Positions 1 to 7,568 of a stretch of DNA of 64,000 bases are shown here, piece by piece. The position numbers and the translations under genes were made by a program. Positions within the stretch are counted from its first letter, which is position 1, and the number at the start of each line of letters is the position of its first letter. Source of the stretch: Kocuria subflava (GTDB taxonomy: Bacteria; Actinomycetota; Actinomycetes; Actinomycetales; Micrococcaceae); the NCBI RefSeq assembly GCF_012163155.1, contig NZ_JAAVUN010000004.1:1-64000 (forward strand), read 5' to 3'. The notes below the pieces were generated by a model that saw only the letters and a program-made list of their open reading frames with translations, made no database searches and was not told the origin of the DNA.

Positions 1-117
1 GAAGACCCGACCATGCCTCAGACCCCGTCGACAGTCGCCCTAGCGGCTTGACGAAAACCATAGAGGCACCCCCCTTGGGGGTGGGGGTTTGTGGTGGGGT
101 GTGCTGGTGCTGGTTGA

Positions 118-167
118 GTGGTCGGTTTCCTGGCCCATCAGCGCTGATCGGCCAGGAAACTGACCAC
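118..167. repeat. long inverted repeat in gene-free left edge
   Basis: Arms 118-135 and 150-167 are complementary over 18 bp with a single G/T wobble. The 14-nt loop is itself partly palindromic (TCAGCGCTGA). It lies in the gene-free stretch 1-292, which otherwise holds only G-rich low-complexity sequence around 68-100. No T-tract follows, so it may be a bidirectional terminator or a dispersed palindromic repeat. I see no credible gene in 1-292. Confidence 0.6.
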
Positions 168-251
168 CCAATGGGAGTGATTAGGAACTCTGGTCCCGTA
201 AGCGCCTGGGGGTTGAGGGTACGAAGCGGCTGTGGGTTTCTCGTTGGCAGA

Positions 252-282
252 GGGTGGTGACTACTTGGACGAGTCACCACCC
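252..282 (-). terminator. hairpin after the alkyl-DHAP-synthase-like gene
   Basis: Perfect 11-bp stem (252-262 with 272-282) and a 9-nt loop, starting 10 bp past the stop codon of the minus-strand flavoprotein gene. There is no clear U-run, so it would be a non-canonical GC-rich terminator, as is common in Actinobacteria. Confidence 0.6.
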
Positions 283-292
283 ATTCAAGGCC

Positions 293-2029
293 TCAGGATT
301 GCGCACCTGGGGCCGGCGGCTGGTCCTGGCCAAGAGCCCGGTAGAGGGTGTCCGGGGAGTCCAGGATCTTGCCGGGGTTGAAGTTCTGGCCGGGATCAGC
401 GGTGGCGAACAACCCGCGCATCAGATCTGCGCCGGCGGGGGAGACGTCCTGCTCCATCCACGGGCTGTGCTCTGCGCCCACCCCGTGGTGGTGAGACAGG
501 GTTGCGCCGGAGTCGATGAAGGACTGCTGGATGCGGGTCTTCACCAAGGCGTATTCGTGGTCCACGTTGTCTGAGATCTCAAAGGCGAACGTGAAGTAGA
601 GGCATGCCCCCGCGTGGTACGAGTGGGACATGTGGCTCATGATCCAGCCGGTCTTGCCCAGCTCCTCAAAGGCGGACTGGGCGGCCGCGTAAGCGTTTTT
701 GTGAACCGTGGTCAGCTGTGACCACGGAGCAGCAGTCTCAGACACATCTCCGATCACGCCCTGCTCCAGCAGGAAATCGCGGAGGTAGGGGGTGTCGAAC
801 TTCTTCTGATCGTAGAGAGCGCCAGGGCCGGAGCCCAGAATCAGTGCACCCTGGCCCTTGGCAATGCCAGCCACGGTCTTCTTCTTGCGGGCGACGTCGT
901 CCTTGCTGCCCTCGTAGCAGACATAAGCGATGCACATGGCCTTGGTGTCCCAGCCGCGCTTGCGCATGACCGCCCACAGTGCGTCCTGCCCCTTGGCGGA
1001 GATGGTCTTCTTGAGGGAAGTAGGAGCCTTCTGCGTGGCCAGAGAAAACTCAGTTTCGTGAGCATCTGAGATCCGGGCGAAAGTGGTGTGCACTTCCGCC
1101 TCATGGATCTTGCGCATGGCTGTGAGTCCCTGTTGCCAGGTGGGGAACATGTAGGCGATGACCTCGCGCTGCTCAGCCTCCCGGTGCACCTGCACCCAGA
1201 GCTCCGTGATGATGCCCAGGCGGCCCTCAGAACCGATGAACATCTCCCGCAGGGACGGGCCAGTGGAGGTGGAGGGCAGTGGGCGCAACGTGACCAGACC
1301 GCCTTGACGGACCACGTTCATGCCGCGGATGATGTCCGCGATGTCCCCGTACTTGTCCGACTGCATGCCGGAGGAGCGTGTGGCGGCCCAACCACCCAGA
1401 GTCGAGTGGTTGAAGGAGTCCGGGAAGTGCCCCAGGGTCCATCCGCGGGAGTTCAGCTGCTCTTCCATGTCCGGTCCGAGCACACCGGCCTGGATGCGGG
1501 CCAGTCCGGAGGTTTCGTCGATCTCCAGGACCTTGTTCAATCGGCCCAGATCCACGGACACAACGGTCCGCTCCTCTTCCGGGCGCGGTTGCAGGCTGCG
1601 AGAGATGCTGGAGCCTCCGCCAAAGGGAATGAGCACCAGATCCAGTTCCACGGCGGCATCCACCAGGGCCTGGACCTCGTCCTCAGAACCGGGGTAGACC
1701 ACGACGTCGGGAATGCGGTCAAAGCGGTTCTGCAGCGTCTTGAGGATGTCCGTGACGGCCTTGCCTGCCCAGTGGACCACGCGCGTGTGGTCCTCGGTCA
1801 CGGCGTTGTCCGCACCGACAATCCCATTCAAGATCTCCAACTGCTCCGTGGAGATGCGGGTCTCGGGTACCTGAGCGGTGGCAAAGTCCACGGTGTCGCG
1901 CTGACGGGGCCGCAGATCAATGCCGATGGCGCGTTTGACCATGGGTGCGAATGCCGGCTTGTTCTGCCAGGTGAAGAAGACGTTCTCCTCGCCCCAGCCC
2001 CACCACTTCTGATGCTTGACGTTTGGCAC
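293..2029 (-). CDS. FAD-binding oxidase, alkyl-dihydroxyacetonephosphate synthase-like
   Basis: The 578-residue protein looks like alkyl-DHAP synthase, the flavoenzyme that swaps the acyl chain of acyl-DHAP for a fatty alcohol and so makes the glycerol ether bond. The N-terminus carries a KWWGWG motif like eukaryotic AGPS. A PCMH-type FAD domain follows (PFGGGSSISRS, about residues 135-147). Near the C-terminus are a CLYFTFAF segment and an SHHHGVG motif (His about 513-515) matching the catalytic tyrosine region and triple histidine of AGPS. The GTG start has GAGG five nt upstream. It is the last gene of the SDR-plsC-flavoprotein operon, 93 bp after plsC. Glycolate or lactate dehydrogenases share the FAD fold, but the HHH motif and neighbours favour ether-lipid synthesis. 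The substrate is inferred. Confidence 0.82.
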   Translation of the reverse strand: MPNVKHQKWWGWGEENVFFTWQNKPAFAPMVKRAIGIDLRPRQRDTVDFATAQVPETRISTEQLEILNGIVGADNAVTEDHTRVVHWAGKAVTDILKTLQNRFDRIPDVVVYPGSEDEVQALVDAAVELDLVLIPFGGGSSISRSLQPRPEEERTVVSVDLGRLNKVLEIDETSGLARIQAGVLGPDMEEQLNSRGWTLGHFPDSFNHSTLGGWAATRSSGMQSDKYGDIADIIRGMNVVRQGGLVTLRPLPSTSTGPSLREMFIGSEGRLGIITELWVQVHREAEQREVIAYMFPTWQQGLTAMRKIHEAEVHTTFARISDAHETEFSLATQKAPTSLKKTISAKGQDALWAVMRKRGWDTKAMCIAYVCYEGSKDDVARKKKTVAGIAKGQGALILGSGPGALYDQKKFDTPYLRDFLLEQGVIGDVSETAAPWSQLTTVHKNAYAAAQSAFEELGKTGWIMSHMSHSYHAGACLYFTFAFEISDNVDHEYALVKTRIQQSFIDSGATLSHHHGVGAEHSPWMEQDVSPAGADLMRGLFATADPGQNFNPGKILDSPDTLYRALGQDQPPAPGAQS

Positions 2030-2122
2030 TACTACCTCATTTCCGTGCGGATTCAGTGTTCGACTCTACGCGCCAATCCATCCACCACCGGAAACCGTGG
2101 CCCCGGGTTGCGCCGAACGCGG

Positions 2123-3040
2123 TCACTGATCGATCAGCGGACGGTACTCCCGGTAGAGAGAGCGCACCGTGGCCTGGATGCGCTCGTTGAAAGCGACGGT
2201 TGACTCGTTCTCTCTGACGGTGAGGGGCTCACCAATGGCGACGACGACCGGCGGGCGACCGCGTCTGGGCCAGGAGGTGTCCCGGGGCATGGCCTCGTGT
2301 GCACCGATCAGGGCCACGGGCAGGACCGGCACCTTGATGGAGGAGGCAAGTGCTGCAGCTCCCACCTTGAATTCGCGCATGCGGCCGTCCTTGGAGCGAG
2401 TTCCTTCAGGGAACACCAGGACGGGGATTCCGGCACTGAGCAACTTGCGGGACAGCCCGCGGTTTTCGCCGGCTCCCTTGCGGTCAATGGGGAAGGCGTT
2501 GAACACCAGCTGGGTGAACAGCTTCTTGTACCAGGTGGTGAAGAAGTAGTCAGCGGCAACACCCGTGGCCACGTGCTGACGCAGGTTCACGGGGAGGGAA
2601 CTCATGATCAGCGGGGCATCCAGGTGGCTGGAGTGATTGGCCACCACCACGCAGGCACCGCTGAGGACCTCAGCACCCGGCTTGCGCTCCACCCGACGCG
2701 TGATGGTCCGATCCACCAGGCCGTTGAAGAAGATCTTGCGGGCGATGGCGCGCATACGACGACGCCCCGGATCCGTGAAATGTTCAAGACCGATCTGAGC
2801 AGATTCCGCCGGAGGCGCCACTGGTGTGGGTCCGTGGTCCTCAGGGGGAGCCCCGTGGGCATCGATGCTGTCCAGGACGTAGGGCGCAGGCTCCGAGGGC
2901 TCCCACGGGCGCCACTGGGAGATGACTTTCAGACGGTCGGTTGCGGGGTTCTTCTGCTGCTCGGCGCCTGCGGCGTCGTCGTCGTGACGTGAATGCGGTT
3001 CACCGGAGTGGGCGGTGGGCTCGCGGTCCTGGTCAGTCAT
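2123..3040 (-). CDS. PlsC-family 1-acyl-glycerol-3-phosphate (or DHAP) acyltransferase
   Basis: A 305-residue lysophospholipid acyltransferase-type protein. After an acidic, proline-rich N-terminal extension of about 90 residues, the catalytic HX4D motif appears as NHSSHLD (His136, Asp141), and the phosphate-binding motif as FPEGTRS (210-216). The family moves fatty acyl groups from acyl-CoA or acyl-ACP to glycerophosphate acceptors at the inner membrane face. The ATG lies 3 bp after the stop of the upstream SDR gene, so the two are clearly co-transcribed. Given an alkyl-DHAP-synthase-like gene downstream, it could act on DHAP (the GNPAT role) or acylate alkyl-glycerol-3-phosphate. Sequence alone does not decide. 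Confidence 0.85.
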   Translation of the reverse strand: MTDQDREPTAHSGEPHSRHDDDAAGAEQQKNPATDRLKVISQWRPWEPSEPAPYVLDSIDAHGAPPEDHGPTPVAPPAESAQIGLEHFTDPGRRRMRAIARKIFFNGLVDRTITRRVERKPGAEVLSGACVVVANHSSHLDAPLIMSSLPVNLRQHVATGVAADYFFTTWYKKLFTQLVFNAFPIDRKGAGENRGLSRKLLSAGIPVLVFPEGTRSKDGRMREFKVGAAALASSIKVPVLPVALIGAHEAMPRDTSWPRRGRPPVVVAIGEPLTVRENESTVAFNERIQATVRSLYREYRPLIDQ

Positions 3041-3043
3041 GGC

Positions 3044-3826
3044 TCATGCTTTCTTTTCCCGGGCGCGTGCGCCGTTGAGCAATCCGGAAGCAGTGTGGAT
3101 GATGGGCCGCGGTGCAACCTTGACCAGCCCCATGAGCACTTTGTACCTCAGGGTCGGTACGGAAATGACCTTGCCGCGGATCAGGTCCTCCAAGGCTTCC
3201 TCCACGAGCTTGTCCGCCCGCAGCCACAGCCAGTTGGGAATGGACGAGCCGCTGATGCCGGCGCGGGCGTGGAACTCGGTACGCACCCATCCGGGCAGCA
3301 GTGCTGTGACTTTCACGCCGGTTCCCTTGAGCTCCACGGCCAAGGATTCCGTGAATGTGGTGGTCCAGGCCTTGATGGCGGAGTAAGGGCCCATGGACAC
3401 AGCACCCGCCACGGAGGAAACGTTGAGGATCCAGCCCTCGCCGCGTGCGGCCATGGTCCGGGCAGCAGCCGAGGAGAGCACCAGGACGGCGCGGCACATG
3501 ACGTCGAATCCGGCGTCCTGAAGATCGTGGTCCGGGCCGGCAATGGGGCCCTTGACAGAGAATCCGGCATTGTTGATCAGCAGATCAACCCGGTGGTCAG
3601 CATCCTCAAGACGGGCGGCAACGCGGTCGACGTCGTCGCGGTCCGCCAGATCTGCGGTGATGGTCTCCACGTTGACGCGGTACCGGTCATGGAGTTCATG
3701 GGCGAACTGCTCCATGCGGGCGGTGTCTCGGGCAACCAGAACGAGGTCCAATCCACGGCTGGCCAGGGCAGTGGCAAATGCGGCCCCGATGCCGGAGGTT
3801 CCCCCCGTGATCAATGCGGTGAACAT
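3044..3826 (-). CDS. short-chain dehydrogenase/reductase in the ether-lipid-like operon
   Basis: A 260-residue classical SDR: the NAD(P)-binding TGGTSGIG motif is at the N-terminus, then NNAG, a catalytic Ser in NVSS, and the YSAIK active site. Start chosen at ATG 3826, which gives the usual MFTALITGG opening; an in-frame GTG at 3835 is the alternative and neither has a clear ribosome site. It is the first gene of the minus-strand operon. In the ether-lipid pathway the step after alkyl-DHAP synthase is an NADPH-dependent reduction of the ketone, done in animals by an SDR (DHRS7B), so this protein is a plausible alkyl/acyl-DHAP reductase. That role is inferred from context only. Confidence 0.85.
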   Translation of the reverse strand: MFTALITGGTSGIGAAFATALASRGLDLVLVARDTARMEQFAHELHDRYRVNVETITADLADRDDVDRVAARLEDADHRVDLLINNAGFSVKGPIAGPDHDLQDAGFDVMCRAVLVLSSAAARTMAARGEGWILNVSSVAGAVSMGPYSAIKAWTTTFTESLAVELKGTGVKVTALLPGWVRTEFHARAGISGSSIPNWLWLRADKLVEEALEDLIRGKVISVPTLRYKVLMGLVKVAPRPIIHTASGLLNGARAREKKA

Positions 3827-3837
3827 AGCGCCCACGG

Positions 3838-3860
3838 TACACTACGGGGGGCGTAGCGTA
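3838..3860. promoter_or_regulatory. 23-bp inverted repeat, candidate TetR operator
   Basis: TACACTACG and CGTAGCGTA flank a GGGGG centre; the arms match at 8 of 9 positions. It sits 12 bp upstream of the SDR start, inside the divergent promoter region shared with the acyl reductase gene. A TetR-family gene lies at the end of the divergent transcript, so it is a natural operator candidate controlling both arms. No binding data are implied. Confidence 0.5.
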
Positions 3861-3978
3861 AGGGTGTCACTGTGGTTCGCGCAGCCCCTGAGACCCTGGA
3901 ACGTGGCTAGCATGATTGATCACGGCCGTGGCCGTACCGCACACAGAATCACCTGCCTGCAAGGCATGAGGAGAACCG

Positions 3979-6222
3979 TTGTCTGAGAACACCACCAAGC
4001 GAGTCCTGCTCACGGGAGCCACCGGCTTCCTGGGGCAAGCCGTGATGGAACGCTTGCTGTCCTCCGAGGACAACATCCACATCACCGCCGTCATTCGCCC
4101 CAAGGGTGAGATCACCGCCCAGACCCGGCTGGAACAGCTGTTCCGCAAGCCGGTGTTCAAGCCGTGGCGTGAGCGTGTGGGGGATGACGAAGCCAAGCGG
4201 ATCTTCCAGGAGCGCACGGACGTGCTGGAAGGGGATCTGTCTGCGCTGAAGGGCATTGAGCAGCCCTTTGACGTGGTGGTGCATTCGGCCTCCACAGTCT
4301 CATTCGACCCTCCGATCGACGAGGCCTTCAACACCAACGTGGGCGGTGCCCTGAGTCTGTACGAGGCCCTGCTGGCCTCCGGTCAGGACCCGCACGTGGT
4401 CCACGTGTCCACCTGCTACGTGGGTGGAATTGCCAAGGGTCTGCGCCCTGAGGCACCGATTGATCACGACGTCGACTGGCGCCGTGAATTCGATTACGCC
4501 GTTGCCGCCCGTGAAGAAGCCGAACTGGCTTCCAGGACGCCCGAGCAGCTGCATTCCTTCATCGACTCCGCCACCAAGTCCACGGGCAAGCGTGGCCCCA
4601 AGTCCGTGGCCGCCTCCGCTGAGGCATCCCGGACGGGGTGGATCACCCAGCGACTGGTGGACCTGGGCCGCACCCGCGCACAGTCCCTGGGGTGGACGGA
4701 CATCTACACGTTCACCAAGGCCATGGGTGAGCGTGTTGCCGAGGACCTGTGGGGCGGCAACGGACACCGGCTGTCCGTGGTGCGCCCCGCCATCATCGAA
4801 TCCGCGCTGCGTCACCCGCAGCCCGGGTGGATTGACGGTTACAAGGTGGCGGACCCCCTGATCATGGCCTACGCCAAGGGCGCGCTGCCGGAGTTCCCGG
4901 GGCTTCCGGACTCCGTGCTGGACGTGATCCCCGTGGACTTTGTGGTCAACGCCATCACGGCTCTGGTGGTCAACGGACACCGGGGCGAATCACATGGGGA
5001 TCGTGAGCAGGCCGGCTACTACCAAATCTGTTCGGGTGCCTCCAACCCGCTGCCGTTCCACGAGATGTACGGTTCCGTGCGCGAGTACTTCCTGGAGAAT
5101 CCCGTGGAGGGTCCTGACGGCAAACCCGTGGTGGTCCCGGAGTGGAGGTTCCCCGCCAACAACGCCGTGGTTCGTTCCCTGGCAGGCAAGGAGAAGCTGG
5201 CAGCCTGGGGCGGGCGCCTCAACGCACTGCTGCCCTCCACCAAGCGCACCCTGGAGTGGACCAACTCTCTGCACAAGATGCAGTCCGGCCTGGGTTCCCT
5301 GCGCACCTACGTGGACCTGTACCAGAACTACACCCGTACGGAGATGGTGTTCGACGACACCAACACCCGCGCGCTCAGCGCCTCCCTGCCGGAGGGCACC
5401 CCTGAGGACCGCACCTTTGACCCCCGGGACATCAACTGGAAGACCTACTGGCAGGAGATTCACCTGCCGGCCCTGACGGAGATGACCCGCGCCTACTCCC
5501 GGGCGTCGTCGGCCCGGGCGCGGCGTGCCCAGCGGCCCCGCAAGGAACTGAAGCCCGGTACTGACGTGCTGGCGATCTTTGATCTGGAGGGCACAGTGCT
5601 GGATTCCACCGTGGTGGGTCAGTACTTTGCCGTGCAGCGTCGGGTACTGCCTGCCGCCAAGCGTCCCGCAGACCTGATCGACGCCGTTCGCACCACTCCC
5701 ACTTACGTCAAGGCCGAGCGCCGGGACCGTGGCGAGTTCGTGCGGGCGTTCATGCGCCGATACGAAGGCATGGAGTCCGCCAAGATCCGGGAAGCCGTGG
5801 ACGGCAAGCTCGGTGAGGACATGCTCAAGGTGCTCAAGCCCGGTGCCCTGGCCCGGATCGAGGAACACCGTGCAGCCGGTCACCGCACCGTGCTGGTGAC
5901 CGGTTCCCTGGACCTGTTGGTCTCCCCGGTTGCCGATCTGTTTGATGAAGTGATCGCCGGTTCCATGGTGGAGCGCGACGGTGTGCTGACGGGTTACCTG
6001 GCCACCCCGCCGCTGGTGGACGAGGCCCGTGCGCAGTGGCTCAAGAAGTACGCCGATGACAACGGGTACGACCTCACGCGCTCCTTCGGCTACGGCGATT
6101 CCGTGGCGGACTCCTCCTGGCTGGGGCTGGTGGGCCACGCCTATGCGGTCAACCCGGACATCCCGCTGTACCGGTTGGCCAAGCGCAACCACTGGCCGAT
6201 CGAGGACTGGAAGAAGCACTGA
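3979..6222 (+). CDS. fatty acyl-CoA reductase (NAD-binding_4) fused to HAD-IB domain
   Basis: 747 residues. The N-terminal extended-SDR domain has LLTGATGFLGQ (10-20), the YTFTK active site (Tyr243, Lys247) and VRPAII. This is the layout of male-sterility/thioester-reductase type fatty acyl reductases, which make fatty aldehydes or alcohols from acyl-CoA. The C-terminal part (about 528-747) is a HAD-IB phosphatase-like domain with FDLEGTV at 534-540 and GYGDSVADSSWL later. The second Asp of the HAD motif is replaced by Glu537, which may change its activity. Start is TTG at 3979, supported by GAGGAG seven nt upstream. It is divergent from the SDR-plsC-flavoprotein operon and could supply fatty alcohol to the alkyl-DHAP-synthase-like enzyme. 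Confidence 0.83.
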   Translation: MSENTTKRVLLTGATGFLGQAVMERLLSSEDNIHITAVIRPKGEITAQTRLEQLFRKPVFKPWRERVGDDEAKRIFQERTDVLEGDLSALKGIEQPFDVVVHSASTVSFDPPIDEAFNTNVGGALSLYEALLASGQDPHVVHVSTCYVGGIAKGLRPEAPIDHDVDWRREFDYAVAAREEAELASRTPEQLHSFIDSATKSTGKRGPKSVAASAEASRTGWITQRLVDLGRTRAQSLGWTDIYTFTKAMGERVAEDLWGGNGHRLSVVRPAIIESALRHPQPGWIDGYKVADPLIMAYAKGALPEFPGLPDSVLDVIPVDFVVNAITALVVNGHRGESHGDREQAGYYQICSGASNPLPFHEMYGSVREYFLENPVEGPDGKPVVVPEWRFPANNAVVRSLAGKEKLAAWGGRLNALLPSTKRTLEWTNSLHKMQSGLGSLRTYVDLYQNYTRTEMVFDDTNTRALSASLPEGTPEDRTFDPRDINWKTYWQEIHLPALTEMTRAYSRASSARARRAQRPRKELKPGTDVLAIFDLEGTVLDSTVVGQYFAVQRRVLPAAKRPADLIDAVRTTPTYVKAERRDRGEFVRAFMRRYEGMESAKIREAVDGKLGEDMLKVLKPGALARIEEHRAAGHRTVLVTGSLDLLVSPVADLFDEVIAGSMVERDGVLTGYLATPPLVDEARAQWLKKYADDNGYDLTRSFGYGDSVADSSWLGLVGHAYAVNPDIPLYRLAKRNHWPIEDWKKH

Positions 6223-6228
6223 CTCAAA

Positions 6229-6286
6229 CCATGGTTCACCTGCGCGCCCACGCCATCACCGCAGTCGATGCGTGGGTGAACCATGG
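6229..6286. promoter_or_regulatory. inverted repeat containing the TetR start codon
   Basis: CCATGGTTCACC (6229-6240) is perfectly repeated inverted at 6275-6286, with further pairing of CCCACGC (6247-6253) to GCGTGGG (6270-6276). The right arm contains the ATG of the TetR gene. It may serve as terminator of the reductase gene, as autoregulatory operator, or as an mRNA structure limiting regulator translation. Confidence 0.55.
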
Positions 6287-6867
6287 CTGAAAATCACTCC
6301 GCACCCGATCCACGCACCGTCACCACGGATCGCAAGATCATGGCAGCGGTACTGGGGATCCTGACCCGGGAGGGCCCGGGGCGGCTGTCCATCGAGGCAG
6401 TGGCGGCGGAATCCGGGGTGGCCAAGACCTCCATCTACCGGCGCTACGCGAACTCAGATGCCATGGTGGACGATGTCCTGTCCCGAGCCCAGAAGCACCT
6501 GGCGCCCAAACCACTGGCGTTGGACCGGCAGAACTGGTCACAGGACGACTGGGTTCACGCCCTGGACACCGCACTGCGGGTGTTGATCGAGGACCTCGGA
6601 ACCGGTATAGCCGTCACCCTGCTGACAGAACCGCATTCGGAGACGTCACGGATCCTACGCAGACACCTGGTGCGCCCGCGCATGGAACAGCTGCTGGAAC
6701 TGCTGCAGTTGCAGATTGATGCCGGAAAGATGGATGCGGACGTGGACCTGGGCGTCGTTGTCGATTCCCTGCTGGGATCGGCCTATGCCCAGGTGGCACG
6801 CGAAGGGAGCCTGCCGGATGACTGGGCGCGCCGTATGCGTGACACCCTGATGCGCTCCGTCGGGTGA
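6283..6867 (+). CDS. TetR/AcrR family transcriptional regulator
   Basis: A 194-residue TetR-type repressor. The N-terminal helix-turn-helix spans about 20-66, with the characteristic core VAAESGVAKTSIYRRY. The variable C-terminal half (about 85-190) would bind the effector. It lies 60 bp downstream of the acyl reductase-HAD gene on the same strand and is probably the local regulator of the lipid locus, with a fatty acyl derivative as a plausible ligand (inferred). The start codon lies inside a large inverted repeat and has only a weak, close Shine-Dalgarno sequence; an internal ATG at 6340 is the alternative. Confidence 0.88.
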   Translation: MAENHSAPDPRTVTTDRKIMAAVLGILTREGPGRLSIEAVAAESGVAKTSIYRRYANSDAMVDDVLSRAQKHLAPKPLALDRQNWSQDDWVHALDTALRVLIEDLGTGIAVTLLTEPHSETSRILRRHLVRPRMEQLLELLQLQIDAGKMDADVDLGVVVDSLLGSAYAQVAREGSLPDDWARRMRDTLMRSVG

Positions 6868-6885
6868 ACAGACCAGTTAATGGCT

Positions 6886-7568
6886 TCAGACGTCTCGGCC
6901 ATAGACATGGCCCACGACGGCGCCGGCGGCCACGATGCTGCCGGCCACCATCAAGCCGAACCCCAGCCCCAACCACAACAGCAGACCGGCACCCACTGCG
7001 GCTCCGGCCAGGATCAGGGCCACGGCCGCCACGCGTCGGGAATTGCCCTGCCCCGTTCCACCCGCCAGCCGTGACTCTGCAGCCAAGCCCGTGATGGTGG
7101 AGGTCACCACCACCGTGATGATGTCCTGGAGACCGATTTTGCGGGCAGTGGCAGCTTGAGCACCCATGGCCAGCCCCAGGAGTCCGGGAATCGCCTGGCG
7201 ATAGGCCGGGATGTTGCCAGGCTCCAGAGCCAACCCGAGCCCCAAGGTGGCGGTGATGGCTCCCACCAGCAACATGATCACCGTGGTGCGTGGCCCCAGC
7301 CCTTGGGGATTCGGCGCAAAATGCGACCCGCCATGCCTGCACCTGTGAGAAAACCACCCAGAGCCAGCAGCGGCCCCAGCACAGGTAAGCCCTCGGCGCC
7401 CATCAGGCCCATGCCAAGGATCACCACGTTGCCGGTCATGTTGGCGGTGAACACACGGTCCAGCCCCAGATAACCCAAGGCATCGATCATGCCCGTGCAG
7501 AACGTGAAGGCGAGCATCAGGGCCAGGTGAGTAGCGGAGCGATCCGGTGACTCGGGCCTTGCGCTCAC
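6886..7568 (-). pseudogene. DUF1275 (YoaK-type) membrane protein, frameshifted
   Basis: Two overlapping minus-strand frames together make one DUF1275 protein of about 227 residues with the expected chain of hydrophobic segments. The first frame (7568 down to 7278, 96 aa) has the family-typical N-terminus (TFCTGMIDALGYL, then NMTGNVV). The second (7281 down to 6886, 131 aa) continues with IMLLVGAITATLGL. They are joined by a one-base shift: reading upstream in the second frame gives a smooth GPRTTVIM junction if one G is added to the GGGG run (plus-strand C-run 7294-7297). This is a homopolymer deletion, real or a sequencing error. The GTG start at 7568 overlaps the DUF4032 stop by 4 bp, so the two are coupled. 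Function of the family is unknown. Confidence 0.8.

Noticed and set aside
48-260. Small open frame at the left edge
   Set aside because: Gly/Trp/Cys-rich translation of G-rich low-complexity DNA that includes the long inverted repeat; no ribosome site.
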